Source: Trebonia sp963759545 (GTDB taxonomy: Bacteria; Actinomycetota; Actinomycetes; Streptosporangiales; Streptosporangiaceae). From it: a DNA stretch of 64,000 bases. The notes below the pieces were generated by a model. The model saw only the letters and a list, made by a program, of their open reading frames with translations, had not been told where the DNA came from and did not search any database. Below are positions 11,205 to 20,431 of this stretch, piece after piece. Every line of letters begins with the position of its first letter. The stretch's first letter is position 1. The translations under genes and the position numbers were made by a program. The stretch covers positions 1 to 64,000 of the forward strand of contig CAVXAB010000027.1 in NCBI GenBank assembly GCA_963759545.1, given 5' to 3'.

Positions 11205-13549
11205 CTAGGGTCGTTCGTCCGCTTCCGGTTGGCCCCCTAGTTGCTCATCGGCCACCTGGTCGGTCCAGTAGGCGAGTCTGGCGCGGGCGATTAGGGTGCT
11301 GGGGTTGTTGGGACCGGACACGCGCTCCCTGATCGGGAGCAGGTCACGGTACTGATCACGCGCCGCGACAGGGTCACCCGCGTCCCCAGTCCAGTCGGCG
11401 AGTCCGGAGCGGGCGAGAATTGTGCTGGGGTGGTCTGGACCGGACACGCGCTCCATGATCGGGAGAATGTCGCGGTACTGATCACGCGCCGCGGCAGGGT
11501 CACCCGCGTCCCCGGTCCAGCGGGCGAGGTTGGCGCGGGTGTTCAGGGTCCAGGGGTGGTCGGGGCCGAAGACGCGCTCCCTGATCGGGAGCAGGTCACG
11601 GTACTGATCACGCGCGGCTGCGGCGTCGCCCGCCATCCCGGTCCAGTGGGCTAGGTCGGCCCGGTCCCGCAGGGTTTCGGGGTGGTCGGGACCGGAGACC
11701 CGCTCCCTGATCGGGAGCAGGTCACGGTACTGATCACGCGCGGCTGCGGCGTCGCCCGCCATCCCGGTCAAATACGCGAGGTCGGCGCGGTACCTCACGG
11801 TTTCAGGGTGGTCGGGACCGGAGACCCGCTCCCTGACCAAGAGCAGGCCACTATACTGATCACGCGCCGCGGCGAAGTCGCCCGCGATCCCGGTCCAGTA
11901 GGCGAGCCTGGCGCGGGCGGCCAGGGTCTCGGGGTGGTCGGGACCGGAGACCCGCTCCCTGACCAAGAGCAGGCCACCATACTGATCACGCGCCGCGGCA
12001 GCGTCACCCGCGTCCCCCGTCCACTCGGCGAGCCCAGCACGGGCGGCCAGGGTCTCGGGGTGGTCGGGACCGGAGACCCGCTCCCTGACCAAGAGCAGGC
12101 CACCATACTGATCACGCGCCGCGGCAGCGTCACCCGCGTCCCCCGTCCACTCGGCGAGCCCAGCACGGGCGGCCAGGGTCTCGGGGTGGTCAGGACCGTA
12201 GTGCTCGCTGGCCTCGTGCGCGTCGGCGATCCGCGTGAACAGGTCGCGGGCAGCCTGGTAGCTGCCGCTGTGGCCAAGGTACCGGGCGATGTCCCGGAGG
12301 CCGCTGCTGACCGGGGCGAGGAGGGCCTGGGCGTGCGGCAGCAGCGCCAGGAACGTGGGCCACGCCTGCGGGTCCTGCGGGTCAGCCGGGATCGCGGCCT
12401 CGACCAGCGCTGCCGCGGCCTGCTGCCAGTGACCGGATTCGGTGAGGGTCATCCGGGCGCGGGTCACCGCCTGCACCAGCCGGTGCGCCTGAACCGCCTG
12501 GCTGCCGCGCATCAGGCCTGCCAGTGAATAGCGCCGAAGTCCCGCGACCGCGTCCCCGGCTGCAACCGGATCGCCTGCCAGGGGTCGGAGCGCCTCGGCG
12601 GCGTGCCCGTCCAGCCCGTCAAGACCGCCAGTGCCGGCCAGCAGGATGCCCAGCGGGGCCGGCGGGGGACAGGACGGCCAGCAGCCGGATCAAGGCCGCC
12701 GCGGGCGGTGCCTGCTGGTCGAGGCGGTCCAGCGCGAGGCCCAGCGTGGCCGCGACGTGCTCGCGGTGCCCTGCGGCCTGACCGCGGGCCAGCAGGGTGT
12801 CCTGCTGCCGGCGGAACTCGGCCAGGTAGGCCACCAGAGGCATCCCGGTCGCCAGCATGAACGCGGCGGCCTGCTCCAGGGCCAGCGGCAGCCCGCCCAG
12901 TTCCCTGGCCAGTTCCGCGGCCGCGTTGTGATCGCCGTCCCCGGTCCGCGCCGTCAGGAACCCGGACGCGACCCCCGTATCGAGGACCGGGACCTGCTCC
13001 GCCATGCCGGGCGGCCAATGCTGGCTCTGGGAGGTGACCACTACCCGGCCTTGCCCGGCCGGGGGCAGGACCCCCGCGACCTCCTCGTACCCGGGAGCGT
13101 TGTCGAGCACCAGCAGCCACGGTGCCCCAGCCCGCGCCAGCACCGCGTGCACCGCCGCCACCGGGTCTCGCGCGTCGGCCAGCCCGAGCGCGCCGAGCTG
13201 CGCCGCCAGCACCCGGAACTCCGCCGCCATGAATGCCGGGTCCTCCGCGCTGAGCTGCCAGCACACCCCCGTCTCGCCCAGCATCCGGTGCGCGAGCTCG
13301 ACCGCCACGCTCGTTTTGCCTGCCCCGCCTAGCCCACACAGCACCACCACCCGCGGCCCCGGACGCCCGGGATCCGCGACCAGCCGGGGCGGCCACGCCT
13401 GCCAGCAGTTCCTCCCGGCCGGCCAGCACCCGCGGGCGCGGGGCCAGACGCACCGGCTGGCCCGCCGGCTCTGCCCGCCGTGGCACGCTCACGCTGCCGA
13501 TCGCCTGCCCGCCCCGGTCCGCGAAGGCCCCGATGGGGGCCAGGTGCAC
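11205..13549 (-). CDS. NB-ARC/TPR STAND NTPase (two frame breaks)
   Basis: About 780 residues once breaks near 13388 and 12658 are repaired (net +2, consistent with the 2345-base span). The order is a short N-terminus (HLAPIGAFADRGGQAIGSVS), RVLAGREELL, and an NB-ARC ATPase with Walker A GLGGAGKTS, LLVLDNA (Walker B) and GGLPLALEQAA (GLPL). A winged-helix-like linker follows, then at least seven 42-residue TPR units built on RERVSGPDHPETL...WTGDAGD. STAND proteins sense a ligand through the repeats and oligomerise. No obvious enzymatic effector domain is fused. The start GTG 13549 lies 15 bases after the stop of the partner gene, so the pair is an operon. Confidence 0.82.
11270..12230 (-). 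repeat. 126-base tandem repeats encoding TPR units
   Basis: Repeat units of 126 bases (42 codons) run head to tail. Units beginning at 11925 and 12051 are almost identical at the DNA level, while more distal units have diverged. This suggests recent unit duplication or gene conversion. Confidence 0.85.
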
Positions 13550-13563
13550 GTCGCCGGGCGCGG

Positions 13564-14034
13564 TTAGGGCATCACCGGGCCCGGCGGGGTAGGGCCCGGC
13601 GCGCCCACGTTCCCGTGGATCACCCCCGCCGCAACAGACCCGCCCGACGCGGAGACGCGAACGTCCCGGCCCGCCGCCACCGCGTGACCCAACGCCTGCA
13701 CCGTGTAACCGGCGGGCAGCGCCGCGGCGATCTCCTCCACCATCGACCGCAGTTCCGTCTCGGCGGACGGATCCTCCTCCAGCAGGTCCTTGAACCTGAC
13801 CGTCCACTCACCGGCGGCCTCCTGCCGCGCCTGGTCCGCCGCCCCAGGCTCCGCGGACGTCAACTGCTCGTGGGTCTGCGCCAGCCGACGCTCCGCGAGC
13901 CCGGACTTTCGCGCGTCCCCGCGCCCCAGCAGCCTCGCCACCCGGCCCCGCACCGACTCCCACACATCTGTCAGTGCAGCCGCCACCACAGTCTGCCCGG
14001 CCCACTGCGCCAGTTCTAGAAGCTCGCCCGCCAC
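13564..14034 (-). CDS. STAND-locus partner protein, unknown function
   Basis: A 156-residue protein (GTG start, ELLELAQWAGQTVVAAALTD...). The first half is helical with the stretch DVWESVRGRVARLLGRGDAR. The middle is acidic and coiled-coil-like (KDLLEEDPSAETELRSMVEE). The C-terminus is Gly/Ala/Pro-rich (SASGGSVAAGVIHGNVGAPG). I recall similar small proteins next to NB-ARC/TPR genes in actinomycetes, but no function is known to me. AAGGGG lies about 6 bases before GTG 14034 and decides the start; the longer open frame upstream is not protein-like. It is the first gene of a two-gene operon with the STAND protein. Confidence 0.65.
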   Translation of the reverse strand: MAGELLELAQWAGQTVVAAALTDVWESVRGRVARLLGRGDARKSGLAERRLAQTHEQLTSAEPGAADQARQEAAGEWTVRFKDLLEEDPSAETELRSMVEEIAAALPAGYTVQALGHAVAAGRDVRVSASGGSVAAGVIHGNVGAPGPTPPGPVMP

Positions 14035-14366
14035 CCGTAACCCCTTACACAGCGTCCCTAAGCGACAACTTTCCCATAACGCCGCCGCCCTCGCCACGCC
14101 AACGGAAACCGCCTGCCGGCGGCCCGAGCATACGACCCCCACACCATGGCGAATACGCGGCCAGCACCGCGCGAACGCCATGGTCCCGCGCTGACGGACA
14201 GCCAGAACAAGCGGGCACCGTAGGCGGAACCCTGGAGCGTCACCCGAGTTGCTCGGTAACACTGTCCCATGCGCTGCCTGGACCGTTTGCACTGGTCAGC
14301 AAGGACGCCACGAATAGCGGCGACGCGACAGTACCCCGTTGTCGACCAGCAAGCGCCCAGGTCATG
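14035..14366. other. Gene-free stretch upstream of the STAND operon
   Basis: No supported gene. It should carry the promoter of the STAND operon (minus strand). Its right end at 14366/14367 is the sharp junction with MBL tail copy 3. Confidence 0.35.
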
Positions 14367-14557
14367 GCCTGTTCCCCGGCGGGGTCGGGAACACGCAGAA
14401 GGACCCGGCGCGGTTCGGCTCGCTGTACGCCGGGGTCGTCGCCAAGATCTTCGACCGGCTGCCCGACGAGACCTGGGTCTACCCCGGGCACGGCGGGGAC
14501 ACCACGCTCGGGGCCGAGCGGCCGCACCTGCAGGAGTGGCGCGAGCGGGGCTGGTAG
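14367..14557 (+). pseudogene. Duplicated 3' end of the MBL-fold gene, copy 3
   Basis: 191 bases match 8429-8619 with only a few substitutions (for example ctttacg to ctgtacg). They encode LFPGGVGNTQKDPARFGSLY through GAERPHLQEWRERGW and a TAG stop. The frame is intact but headless; only the third of the protein containing the YPGHGGD motif is present. There is no ribosome site. The junction on the left is abrupt after ...gtcat. Confidence 0.88.
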
Positions 14558-14596
14558 CGACGCCCGTCCGCTTCTCGCTGCTAGCGACGCGGGCCG

Positions 14597-14612
14597 CTTC
14601 TTGCTGTTATCA
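14597..14612 (+). repeat. Dispersed 16-base motif, copy 1
   Basis: CTTCTTGCTGTTATCA. On the minus strand its first three bases (TGA) are the stop codon of the gene at 14610-15729, immediately followed by TAA. Confidence 0.75.
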
Positions 14613-15729
14613 GGCTAGGAGAGTATCGCGGTGGGCTAGCGCCAGCGTGAGCAGGGCCGCCGCGGCGGCCTGCAGGGGCGTGCCCGCGATGAGTTCGGTG
14701 ACCGACGGCTCGTCGAAGGGGCGTGGCTTGAGCACCCGGCCCTCGGCGTTGGCGTCGACCAGGTCGCCGAACAGGTCGTCGTATAGCGGCGCGTCGATCA
14801 CCACGACCACCAGCAGGTCGAGCGCGAACGTGAGCGGGTCCGCGCCGAGGCCAAGGCACCAGGCTTGAATGCGGCCGTCGGCGAGGGCGCCGGTCATCGC
14901 CTTCGCCAGGGGCCAGGCGGCGTAGTCGATGGGCGCGCGCTCGCTGCCGTGGTCTTCGTCCGCGCCGAGTAGCTCCTCGGCGTACTCGCGCAGCAGGCCG
15001 CGCCACAGGCTGAAGTCGTTGGCCTCGTTCCACGGCGCCTCGCCTGACGGCTGGAAGACGCCGACCGGGATCACCTGGTACAGGCCGCCCGCGTGGCTGA
15101 CCTTGCCCGGGTGCCGGTGGTGCAGCGGGAACGTCGCGGTGCCCGCCACCCGGTCGTACCGCAGGGTCAGCGCGCTCGTCGCCATCGACGCCGAGCGCTT
15201 GGCAAGGCCCGCCGGGCCGCCGAGCGCGGCGCGGTAGGGATGGCCGGGCGCGATCCCGCACTCGGCGGCGGCGTACTCAAGGCCGGCCGCGCCGCTTGCG
15301 TCCGCCCCGTCGAAGAACCGGCCGCGGCAGAAGGCAAGCCGCGGGCCTGCCGTCGCCGGCCAGGTCCGCCTCGATGAGCCGGTAGGTGGGCCTGTTCTCG
15401 AAGACCGCAGGCGCGGCGAGCGCGGCGACCACGTCGCTGTAACGCTGGTACCTGGTGCCGTCCGCGCGTTCCGGCAGCGCGTACGGCGCCAGGGCGGCCA
15501 GGTCGGGGACGTCGGGCCGCGGGGCGTCGGGGCGGAACTCCAGCCGGACGCGGTCGAGCGGGACCGGCACGGGCAGCCGCCAGGCCGCCGGGGCGAGCAA
15601 CGGGGTGCCCGCCACCCTTAGCCCGGGCGGGTAACCGGCCGCGGCGCGGACCGCCAGGTCGTGGCGGTCGCGGTTCAGGTAGGCGGTGACCTGGAGCCAC
15701 CGCTCTTCCGACGGCGTCCGGTTGGTCAT
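14610..15729 (-). CDS. Conserved hypothetical protein, possible NUDIX-like fold (one frame break)
   Basis: About 373 residues after repair of a single break near 15340. It starts ATG 15729 (MTNRTPSEERWLQVTAYLNR), preceded by aggaaggg. It reads RYQRYSDVVAALAAP, then RLAFCRGRFFDGAD, and after the break HHRHPGKVSHAGGLYQVIPV, FQPSGEAPWNEANDF and LWRGLLREYAEELLGADED. The REYAEELLG segment after an SHAGGLYQVIPVG segment resembles a diverged NUDIX box, but spacing is not canonical and I do not claim pyrophosphatase activity. Similar proteins in actinomycetes are sometimes named transcriptional regulators. It is divergent from the lipoprotein gene. Confidence 0.6.
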
Positions 15730-15800
15730 TGAACCCTTCCTGATGGATTTCTGATGGCTGTATGAAAATCTATCGACGGTCGGCTGAACGCATCGCGGTT

Positions 15801-15812
15801 CGGTCAAGACCG
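15801..15812. promoter_or_regulatory. Inverted repeat in divergent promoter
   Basis: CGGTCaaGACCG lies in the 119-base interval between the divergent genes at 15729 and 15849. It is flanked by imperfect continuation of the arms (GGTT/GATCC) and could be an operator for either gene. Confidence 0.35.
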
Positions 15813-15848
15813 GATCCGTCATGTCCGGGACGTGATATTTCATCGCCC

Positions 15849-16709
15849 ATGAGCACACAACGGCAAACCCGGACCAACGCGATCGCACTCACGATATCGG
15901 CGCTGCTCGGGCTCGGCGCGCTGGCAGGCTGCAGCGGCAGCGGCAGCAGTTCGGCAGCGCCGACGGCCACCTCGACGGCCAGCCGGGCCGGGTCGTCCGG
16001 CGGGCCGTCCGCCGGGCCAGCCTCAGGCGCGCCAGCCCTGACCGCACCCGTCGGGAAGTCCGCCCCCGCCCTCCTCAGTGGCACGCTCGGCGCCGTGCGG
16101 GCCGGCGGCTCGGTGCACGTTGACATCACCCAGAGCACGTCGCAAGGCTCGCTCGCGTACTCCGACGACGCGACGGCCAGCGGCGGGCGGCAGGTCATCA
16201 CGATCGACGGAACCGGGCACGCGACCATCCTGTTCATCGCGGGCGTCGGGTACGTCCAGGCCGACGCCGAGGGCCTGGCGACGCTCTTCGAGTTGCCCCA
16301 GCCGCAGGCGGACCAGTTCGCGGGCCAGTGGATCGCCCTCAGGCACGGCGACAAGCTCGGCGCGAGCACCTACGACGACGTGACCGCGGGGATCACGCTG
16401 TCCTCGGTCGCCACTGAGCTTGAGCCGAGCGGTACCCCCACGCTGGCCGCGCCCGCCACCGTCGCCGGCCAGCGGGTCGTCGGCGTGCAGACGCGGCTGC
16501 CGGCCGCCAGCAAACTGCCCGCCGCGGCAAGGAACGTGCTGTACATGACGGACAACTCGCTGCTGCGGCCGGTGCTGTCCGAGGTGACCAACGCAGGCAG
16601 CTACAAGTACCAGGTGTCGTTCAGCCACTGGGGCGAGACGCTGCACCTCACCGCGCCGGCCAACGCAGTCCCCGCCTCCTCCGTCACACCCGCCTCATCC
16701 ATCACGTGA
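15849..16709 (+). CDS. Lipoprotein, unknown function
   Basis: A 286-residue lipoprotein. A lipoprotein signal peptide ends in the lipobox LGALAGC (Cys at about residue 28), followed by a Ser/Gly/Ala/Thr-rich spacer. The mature part has a repeated-strand character (GSVHVDITQSTSQGSLAYSD, GHATILFIAGVGYVQADAEG, YKYQVSFSHWGETLHL). The overall plan recalls LppX/LprG-type lipid-binding lipoproteins, but the resemblance is only in architecture. ATG 15849 is chosen because the signal peptide starts there; no good ribosome site is seen. Confidence 0.75.
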   Translation: MSTQRQTRTNAIALTISALLGLGALAGCSGSGSSSAAPTATSTASRAGSSGGPSAGPASGAPALTAPVGKSAPALLSGTLGAVRAGGSVHVDITQSTSQGSLAYSDDATASGGRQVITIDGTGHATILFIAGVGYVQADAEGLATLFELPQPQADQFAGQWIALRHGDKLGASTYDDVTAGITLSSVATELEPSGTPTLAAPATVAGQRVVGVQTRLPAASKLPAAARNVLYMTDNSLLRPVLSEVTNAGSYKYQVSFSHWGETLHLTAPANAVPASSVTPASSIT

Positions 16710-16774
16710 TAGGCTAAATCGGTTTATTTCAATATGGTGGTGGCCGAGGAAGTGGCCGAGGAAAGGTGTGATTG

Positions 16775-18298
16775 ATGAGCGGTGACGGGCAGCTGCGTTT
16801 CCCTGACGGGTTCCTGTGGGGAGCGGCCACGGCCGCCTACCAGATCGAAGGGGCGGCGGACGCCGACGGGAAGGGCCAGTCGATCTGGGACACGTTCAGC
16901 CACACGCCAGGGAAGACCTACCACGGCGACACCGGCGACATCGCGTGCGACAGCTACCACCGCTACCCCGAGGACATCGCGCTGCTCAAGCGCCTGGGGG
17001 CCGGCGCCTACCGGCTGAGCCTGTCGTGGCCGCGCATCCAGCCGTCGGGCCGCGGCGCGGCCAACGCCAAGGGACTCGACTACTACAACCGGGTCATCGA
17101 CGCGCTGCTCGAAGCGGGCATCCAGCCCGCGGTGACGCTCTACCACTGGGACCTGCCGCAGGCGCTGCAAGACGAGGGCGGGTGGGCGAACCGGGACATC
17201 GCCGACTGGTTCGCGGAGTTCGCGGGGATCGCGGGCGAGGCGTTCGGTGACCGGGTGCCTCAGTGGATCACGCTGAACGAGCCGTGGGTCTCCGCGCACG
17301 TCGGCTACCGCGACGGGCGGCACGCGCCGGGCATCCGCGACGTCGCGCAAGCGGTCGCCGCCAACCACCACCTGCTGCTCGCGCACGGGCGGGCGGTCGC
17401 CGCGCTGCGGGCGTCGTCACCCGCTAGCGCGGTTGGGATCACGCTCAACCTGACCGTGGAGCGGCCGGTCACGCCGGAGGCCGCCGCCCACGCGGCCGAG
17501 CTTGAGGCGCGGCAGAACGGCGTGTACCTCGACCCGATCTTCCACGGCCGGTACCCTGAACTGCTTGACGGCAACGCGGCCTACTCCCCCGCCGCGGTGC
17601 CCGGCCTGGTGCGGGACGGCGACTTCGGCGTCATCGGCGCGCCGCTCGACTTCCTTGGCGTCAACTTCTACGCGCCGCACTACGTGGACCTGCTGAACCC
17701 GGACGGCGAGCCGCGCCGCGGCCAGACGGTGACCGGGCCAGGCACGGTATCCGTCCAGCCGGAGGGGCTGCCGACCACCGCGATGAACTGGCTGGTCGAG
17801 GCGGGCTCCATCCGCGAGCTGCTGACCCGGGTCGTCGCGCCGGTGACCGGGGAACTGCCGGTCTACATCACGGAGAACGGGTCGGCCTGGCACGACTACG
17901 TCACGCAGGACGGGCAGGTGCACGACGCCGAGCGCATCTCCTACCTGCGCGGCCACCTGGCCGCCGTGCACGCGGCGATCGCCGACGGCGTGCCGCTTAA
18001 GGGGTACTTCGCCTGGTCGCTGCTTGACAACTTCGAGTGGGCGGAAGGGTACGCGAAGCGGTTCGGGCTCGCGTTCGTCGACTTCGAGACGCAGCGGCGG
18101 ATACTCAAGCGCAGCGGCGAGTTCTACGCCTCGGTGATCGCGGCCAACGCGGTGTTATCGCCCGGGGACGACCCCCGATGTCAGTGCGGGGGCCTGATCG
18201 CAGAAAACGCGACCGTATCAGGCCCGCCCGCATTGACAACGAAGCCTTTGCCCCGCCGCCCTGCAGTGCGAACGCTGGCACGTATGAGAGCCGGGTGA
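16775..18298 (+). CDS. GH1 family beta-glucosidase
   Basis: A 507-residue family 1 glycoside hydrolase (retaining beta-glucosidase/6-phospho-beta-glucosidase fold). It opens LRFPDGFLWGAATAAYQIEG, has the acid/base in TLNEPW near residue 169 and the nucleophile in YITENGSAW near 367, and ends the barrel with GYFAWSLLDNFEWAEGY. No signal peptide, so it acts on imported sugars. The usual C-terminus is reached near SGEFYASVIAANAV. The 45 residues after that (PGDDPRCQCGG...) look non-homologous and may come from a lost stop. AGGAAAGG precedes ATG 16775. Two direct copies of GTGGCCGAGGAA precede it. Confidence 0.93.
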   Translation: MSGDGQLRFPDGFLWGAATAAYQIEGAADADGKGQSIWDTFSHTPGKTYHGDTGDIACDSYHRYPEDIALLKRLGAGAYRLSLSWPRIQPSGRGAANAKGLDYYNRVIDALLEAGIQPAVTLYHWDLPQALQDEGGWANRDIADWFAEFAGIAGEAFGDRVPQWITLNEPWVSAHVGYRDGRHAPGIRDVAQAVAANHHLLLAHGRAVAALRASSPASAVGITLNLTVERPVTPEAAAHAAELEARQNGVYLDPIFHGRYPELLDGNAAYSPAAVPGLVRDGDFGVIGAPLDFLGVNFYAPHYVDLLNPDGEPRRGQTVTGPGTVSVQPEGLPTTAMNWLVEAGSIRELLTRVVAPVTGELPVYITENGSAWHDYVTQDGQVHDAERISYLRGHLAAVHAAIADGVPLKGYFAWSLLDNFEWAEGYAKRFGLAFVDFETQRRILKRSGEFYASVIAANAVLSPGDDPRCQCGGLIAENATVSGPPALTTKPLPRRPAVRTLARMRAG

Positions 18299-18418
18299 CA
18301 GAACGTGCGCCCAAAATGCCGTTGACTTAGTGGTGCGCGGTGCGCGTGAGGGCCGTGCGCGGGCTGGGGCGCGGCGCTCGCGCGGAGGGCGCGGCATGAT
18401 CGCACGGATTTTCGTTTT

Positions 18419-18458
18419 CATGTGGATTCCGCAGCTAATACGCTGCGGAATCCACATG
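18419..18458. terminator. Perfect 17-base hairpin
   Basis: CATGTGGATTCCGCAGC, loop TAATAC, then the exact reverse complement. It lies between the convergent GH1 and PucR-type genes, where a terminator is expected. The arms are not GC-extreme, unlike the surroundings, so a protein-binding or mobile-element role is also possible. Confidence 0.6.
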
Positions 18459-18688
18459 ATCATGGTCCGGGCCGCGGTGCCGCCGGGCTCGGGCCTGGGC
18501 ACCGGTGCTTGGCAGCGTTGCCGGGCAGCGGCGCCGCCGGGACAACCCGGACGAGACGGGCGCGCGGGGCGCGGCCCGAAGGCGGCCAGCGCCTAAGTAA
18601 ACGGCATTGGAACGTGCGTCCTGCCCGTTTTGCGCGGCGCTGACGTTGCATCGCCGCGCGGGCGAGCAGTCGGGTGACCCGTCACGGG
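18459..18688. other. Gene-free GC-rich stretch
   Basis: No supported gene between the hairpin and the end of the PucR-type gene. Open frames here are compositional. Confidence 0.4.
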
Positions 18689-19091
18689 TCAGGCGCCGCG
18701 CAGCGCCAGGAAGAAGTCGACGCGGTCCGCGAGCGCGGACAGGTCACGGCCGGTGAGCGCCTCGACCCGGCTGATCCGGTACCGCACGGTGTTGACGTGC
18801 ACGTACATCCGCGACGCGCAAGCCGACCAGGACCCGTCGCAGGCCAGGAACAGCCTCAGGGTGGTAACCAGGTCGGCGTTGTGCATGTCGTCGTACTCCC
18901 TGAGCGGGCCGAGAAGCCGGTCCCTGAACGAGCGCAGCACCGGCGTGGGGACGCTGGCGAGCAGCAGCTCATGCAGGGGCGGCTCCGGCTCCGGCGCCGG
19001 CGCCGGCGGCGGCGGGACCGCCGCGGGCGCCCGCGCCCGCCCGCGCCTCCAGTCGTTCCGCCGGCACCTCAAGGGATTCCCAGACCCGCAC
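18689..19091 (-). CDS. Short PucR-type transcriptional regulator (one frame break)
   Basis: Contains a complete PucR C-terminal helix-turn-helix domain: LLGPLREYDDMHNADLVTTL, LACDGSWSACASRMYVHVN, TVRYRISRVEALTGRDL. PucR-family proteins control purine catabolism genes in several bacteria, and this one is divergent from uraD-uraH. Normal members are about 500 residues; here only about 134 can be read. A GTG at 19091 with GGAGG upstream starts MRVWESLEVPAERLEARAGA, then an Ala/Gly/Pro run with a frame break near 19000 joins it to the HTH domain. Either it is a natural short form or the sensory part has been lost. Confidence 0.7.
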
Positions 19092-19239
19092 GCGCACCTC
19101 CAGTTAGCGACCGCGCTACCGTAACGCGCGCATGTTTATCGGAAGCTACAAGAGGAATAGCGCTGCGTTACGTCCGCTTCCGCATGTCACGGCGGACGTG
19201 CGCGGTGCGGCGTCGTACCCTCATGACCTGGGAGGTTCC

Positions 19240-19710
19240 GTGACCCTGGCCTCGTTCAACGCGGCACCGGAGCAGGAGGCGGTGGCGGCGATGCTGGCGT
19301 GCTGCGCGTCGCGCCGGTTCGCCGCGGCGATGGCAGCCGGACGGCCGTACCCGTCGCCGGCCGCGGCCGAGTTGGCGATCGAGGCCGTCTTCGAGTCGCT
19401 GACCTGGCCCGACGTGCTTGAGGCGATGGACGCTCACCCGCGGATCGGCGCCCGCGTGTCCGGGCAGTCGGCCGCCGAGCAGTCCGGCGTGGCCGATGAC
19501 TCGCGGGCGGCCCTCGCGGCGGGAAACGCCGCGTACGAGGAACGCTTCGGTCACGCGTTCCTCATCTGCGCCACGGGGCTCAGCGGCGCCCAGTTGCTTG
19601 GCGCACTGGAACAAAGGCTGAAAAATGATGAAATATCCGAACGAGGGGTAGCTACCACCGAGCTCCGGAAGATTACCGTCCTGCGCGTCAGGAAGGCCCT
19701 CGCCGAATGA
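19240..19710 (+). CDS. uraD: OHCU decarboxylase
   Basis: A 156-residue 2-oxo-4-hydroxy-4-carboxy-5-ureidoimidazoline decarboxylase, which makes S-allantoin after uricase and HIU hydrolase. Visible are the catalytic-His motif HPRIG at 66-70, SAAEQSGV, and NAAYEERFGHAFLICATG, all characteristic. GTG 19240 follows GGAGGTTCC; the longer open frame upstream is untranslated leader. The stop overlaps the uraH start (ATGA), so the two are translationally coupled. A PucR-type regulator is divergent. No uricase gene is visible in the window. Confidence 0.92.
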   Translation: MTLASFNAAPEQEAVAAMLACCASRRFAAAMAAGRPYPSPAAAELAIEAVFESLTWPDVLEAMDAHPRIGARVSGQSAAEQSGVADDSRAALAAGNAAYEERFGHAFLICATGLSGAQLLGALEQRLKNDEISERGVATTELRKITVLRVRKALAE

Positions 19711-20053
19711 CCATCTCCACTCACGTCCTCGACGCCAGCCTCGGCACGCCGGCCGGCGGCGTCTCCGTCACGCTGTCCCGGCTGGCGGGCGGCTGGCTCG
19801 ACGTCGAGTCCGGCGTGACGCGACCCGGACGGACGGCACCGGTTCGTCGCGGACACCCCCGCGGGTACCTACTGCCTGACGTTCGCGACCGGCCCGTACT
19901 TCGCGGCCCGCGCGGTCCCGACGTTCTACCCGGAGGTCGCGATCACCTTCACGATCCCTGAGCCGCAGGACGCGGTCGCCGGGAACGTCGGGACACTTCC
20001 ACGTCCCGCTGCTCTTGTCACCGTTCGCGTACTCCACCTACCGGGGCAGCTAG
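19707..20053 (+). CDS. uraH: 5-hydroxyisourate hydrolase (two frame breaks)
   Basis: Transthyretin-like hydrolase of 5-hydroxyisourate, about 115 residues when repaired. It begins TISTHVLDASLGTPAGGV, runs DPDGRHRFVADTPAGTYCLT and YFAARAVPTFYPEVAITF after a break near 19820, and ends FHVPLLLSPFAYSTYRGS after another near 19995. The C-terminal YRGS is the family signature and the N-terminal HVLD supplies a catalytic His. All three segments fit end to end, so single-base errors are likely. It is coupled to uraD by an ATGA overlap. Confidence 0.9.
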
Positions 20054-20054
20054 G

Positions 20055-20070
20055 CTTCTTGCTGTTATCT
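20055..20070 (+). repeat. Dispersed 16-base motif, copy 2
   Basis: CTTCTTGCTGTTATCT, one mismatch (last base) to copy 1. It begins two bases after the uraH stop codon. Confidence 0.7.
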
Positions 20071-20205
20071 CACCTGCGGCGGCGCGGCGGCGGGCGAGCG
20101 GCAGCGGCGCGGCGCGCGGCGCGGGCGGCGAGCGGCGCGAGGGTCGACGCCCTGCTCCGGGCCGCCCGCGGGCTCCGCCCCGTCCGGGGGTCGCTGCCCC
20201 GTCCC

Positions 20206-20263
20206 GGGGTCGACGGCCCGGGGTCGACGGCCCAGGGTCGACGGCCCAGGGTCGACGGCCGAC
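20206..20263. repeat. Tandem GGGTCGACGGCCC repeat
   Basis: About four units of roughly 14 bases (GGGTCGACGGCCCA and variants) in a very GC-rich gene-free stretch (20071-20271) between uraH and the hairpin element. Confidence 0.7.
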
Positions 20264-20271
20264 CCAGGGCA

Positions 20272-20342
20272 ACTTAGGGCCATTTCGTGTTGCCCGTATC
20301 CCCCCAAATCAGGGCACGGAGACGCGCTAAGTGGCCCTAAGT
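20272..20342 (+). repeat. Shared-arm hairpin element, copy 1
   Basis: The arms ACTTAGGGCCATTT and AAGTGGCCCTAAGT pair over 14 bases with one T:G position, a wobble pair if the plus strand is transcribed. Inside, GCCC and GGGC can extend the fold. The same arms with an unrelated loop occur at 60535-60617. It lies between the convergent uraH and aminotransferase genes, so terminator activity is plausible. Confidence 0.75.
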
Positions 20343-20431
20343 CGAAAAACCGGAGCGGTCAAACGGGGCCGCGGGCGCGGGGCGCGGGGGCGCGGGGCGC
20401 GCGCGGCGGCCGGAGCGCGGGGCGCGGGCGT

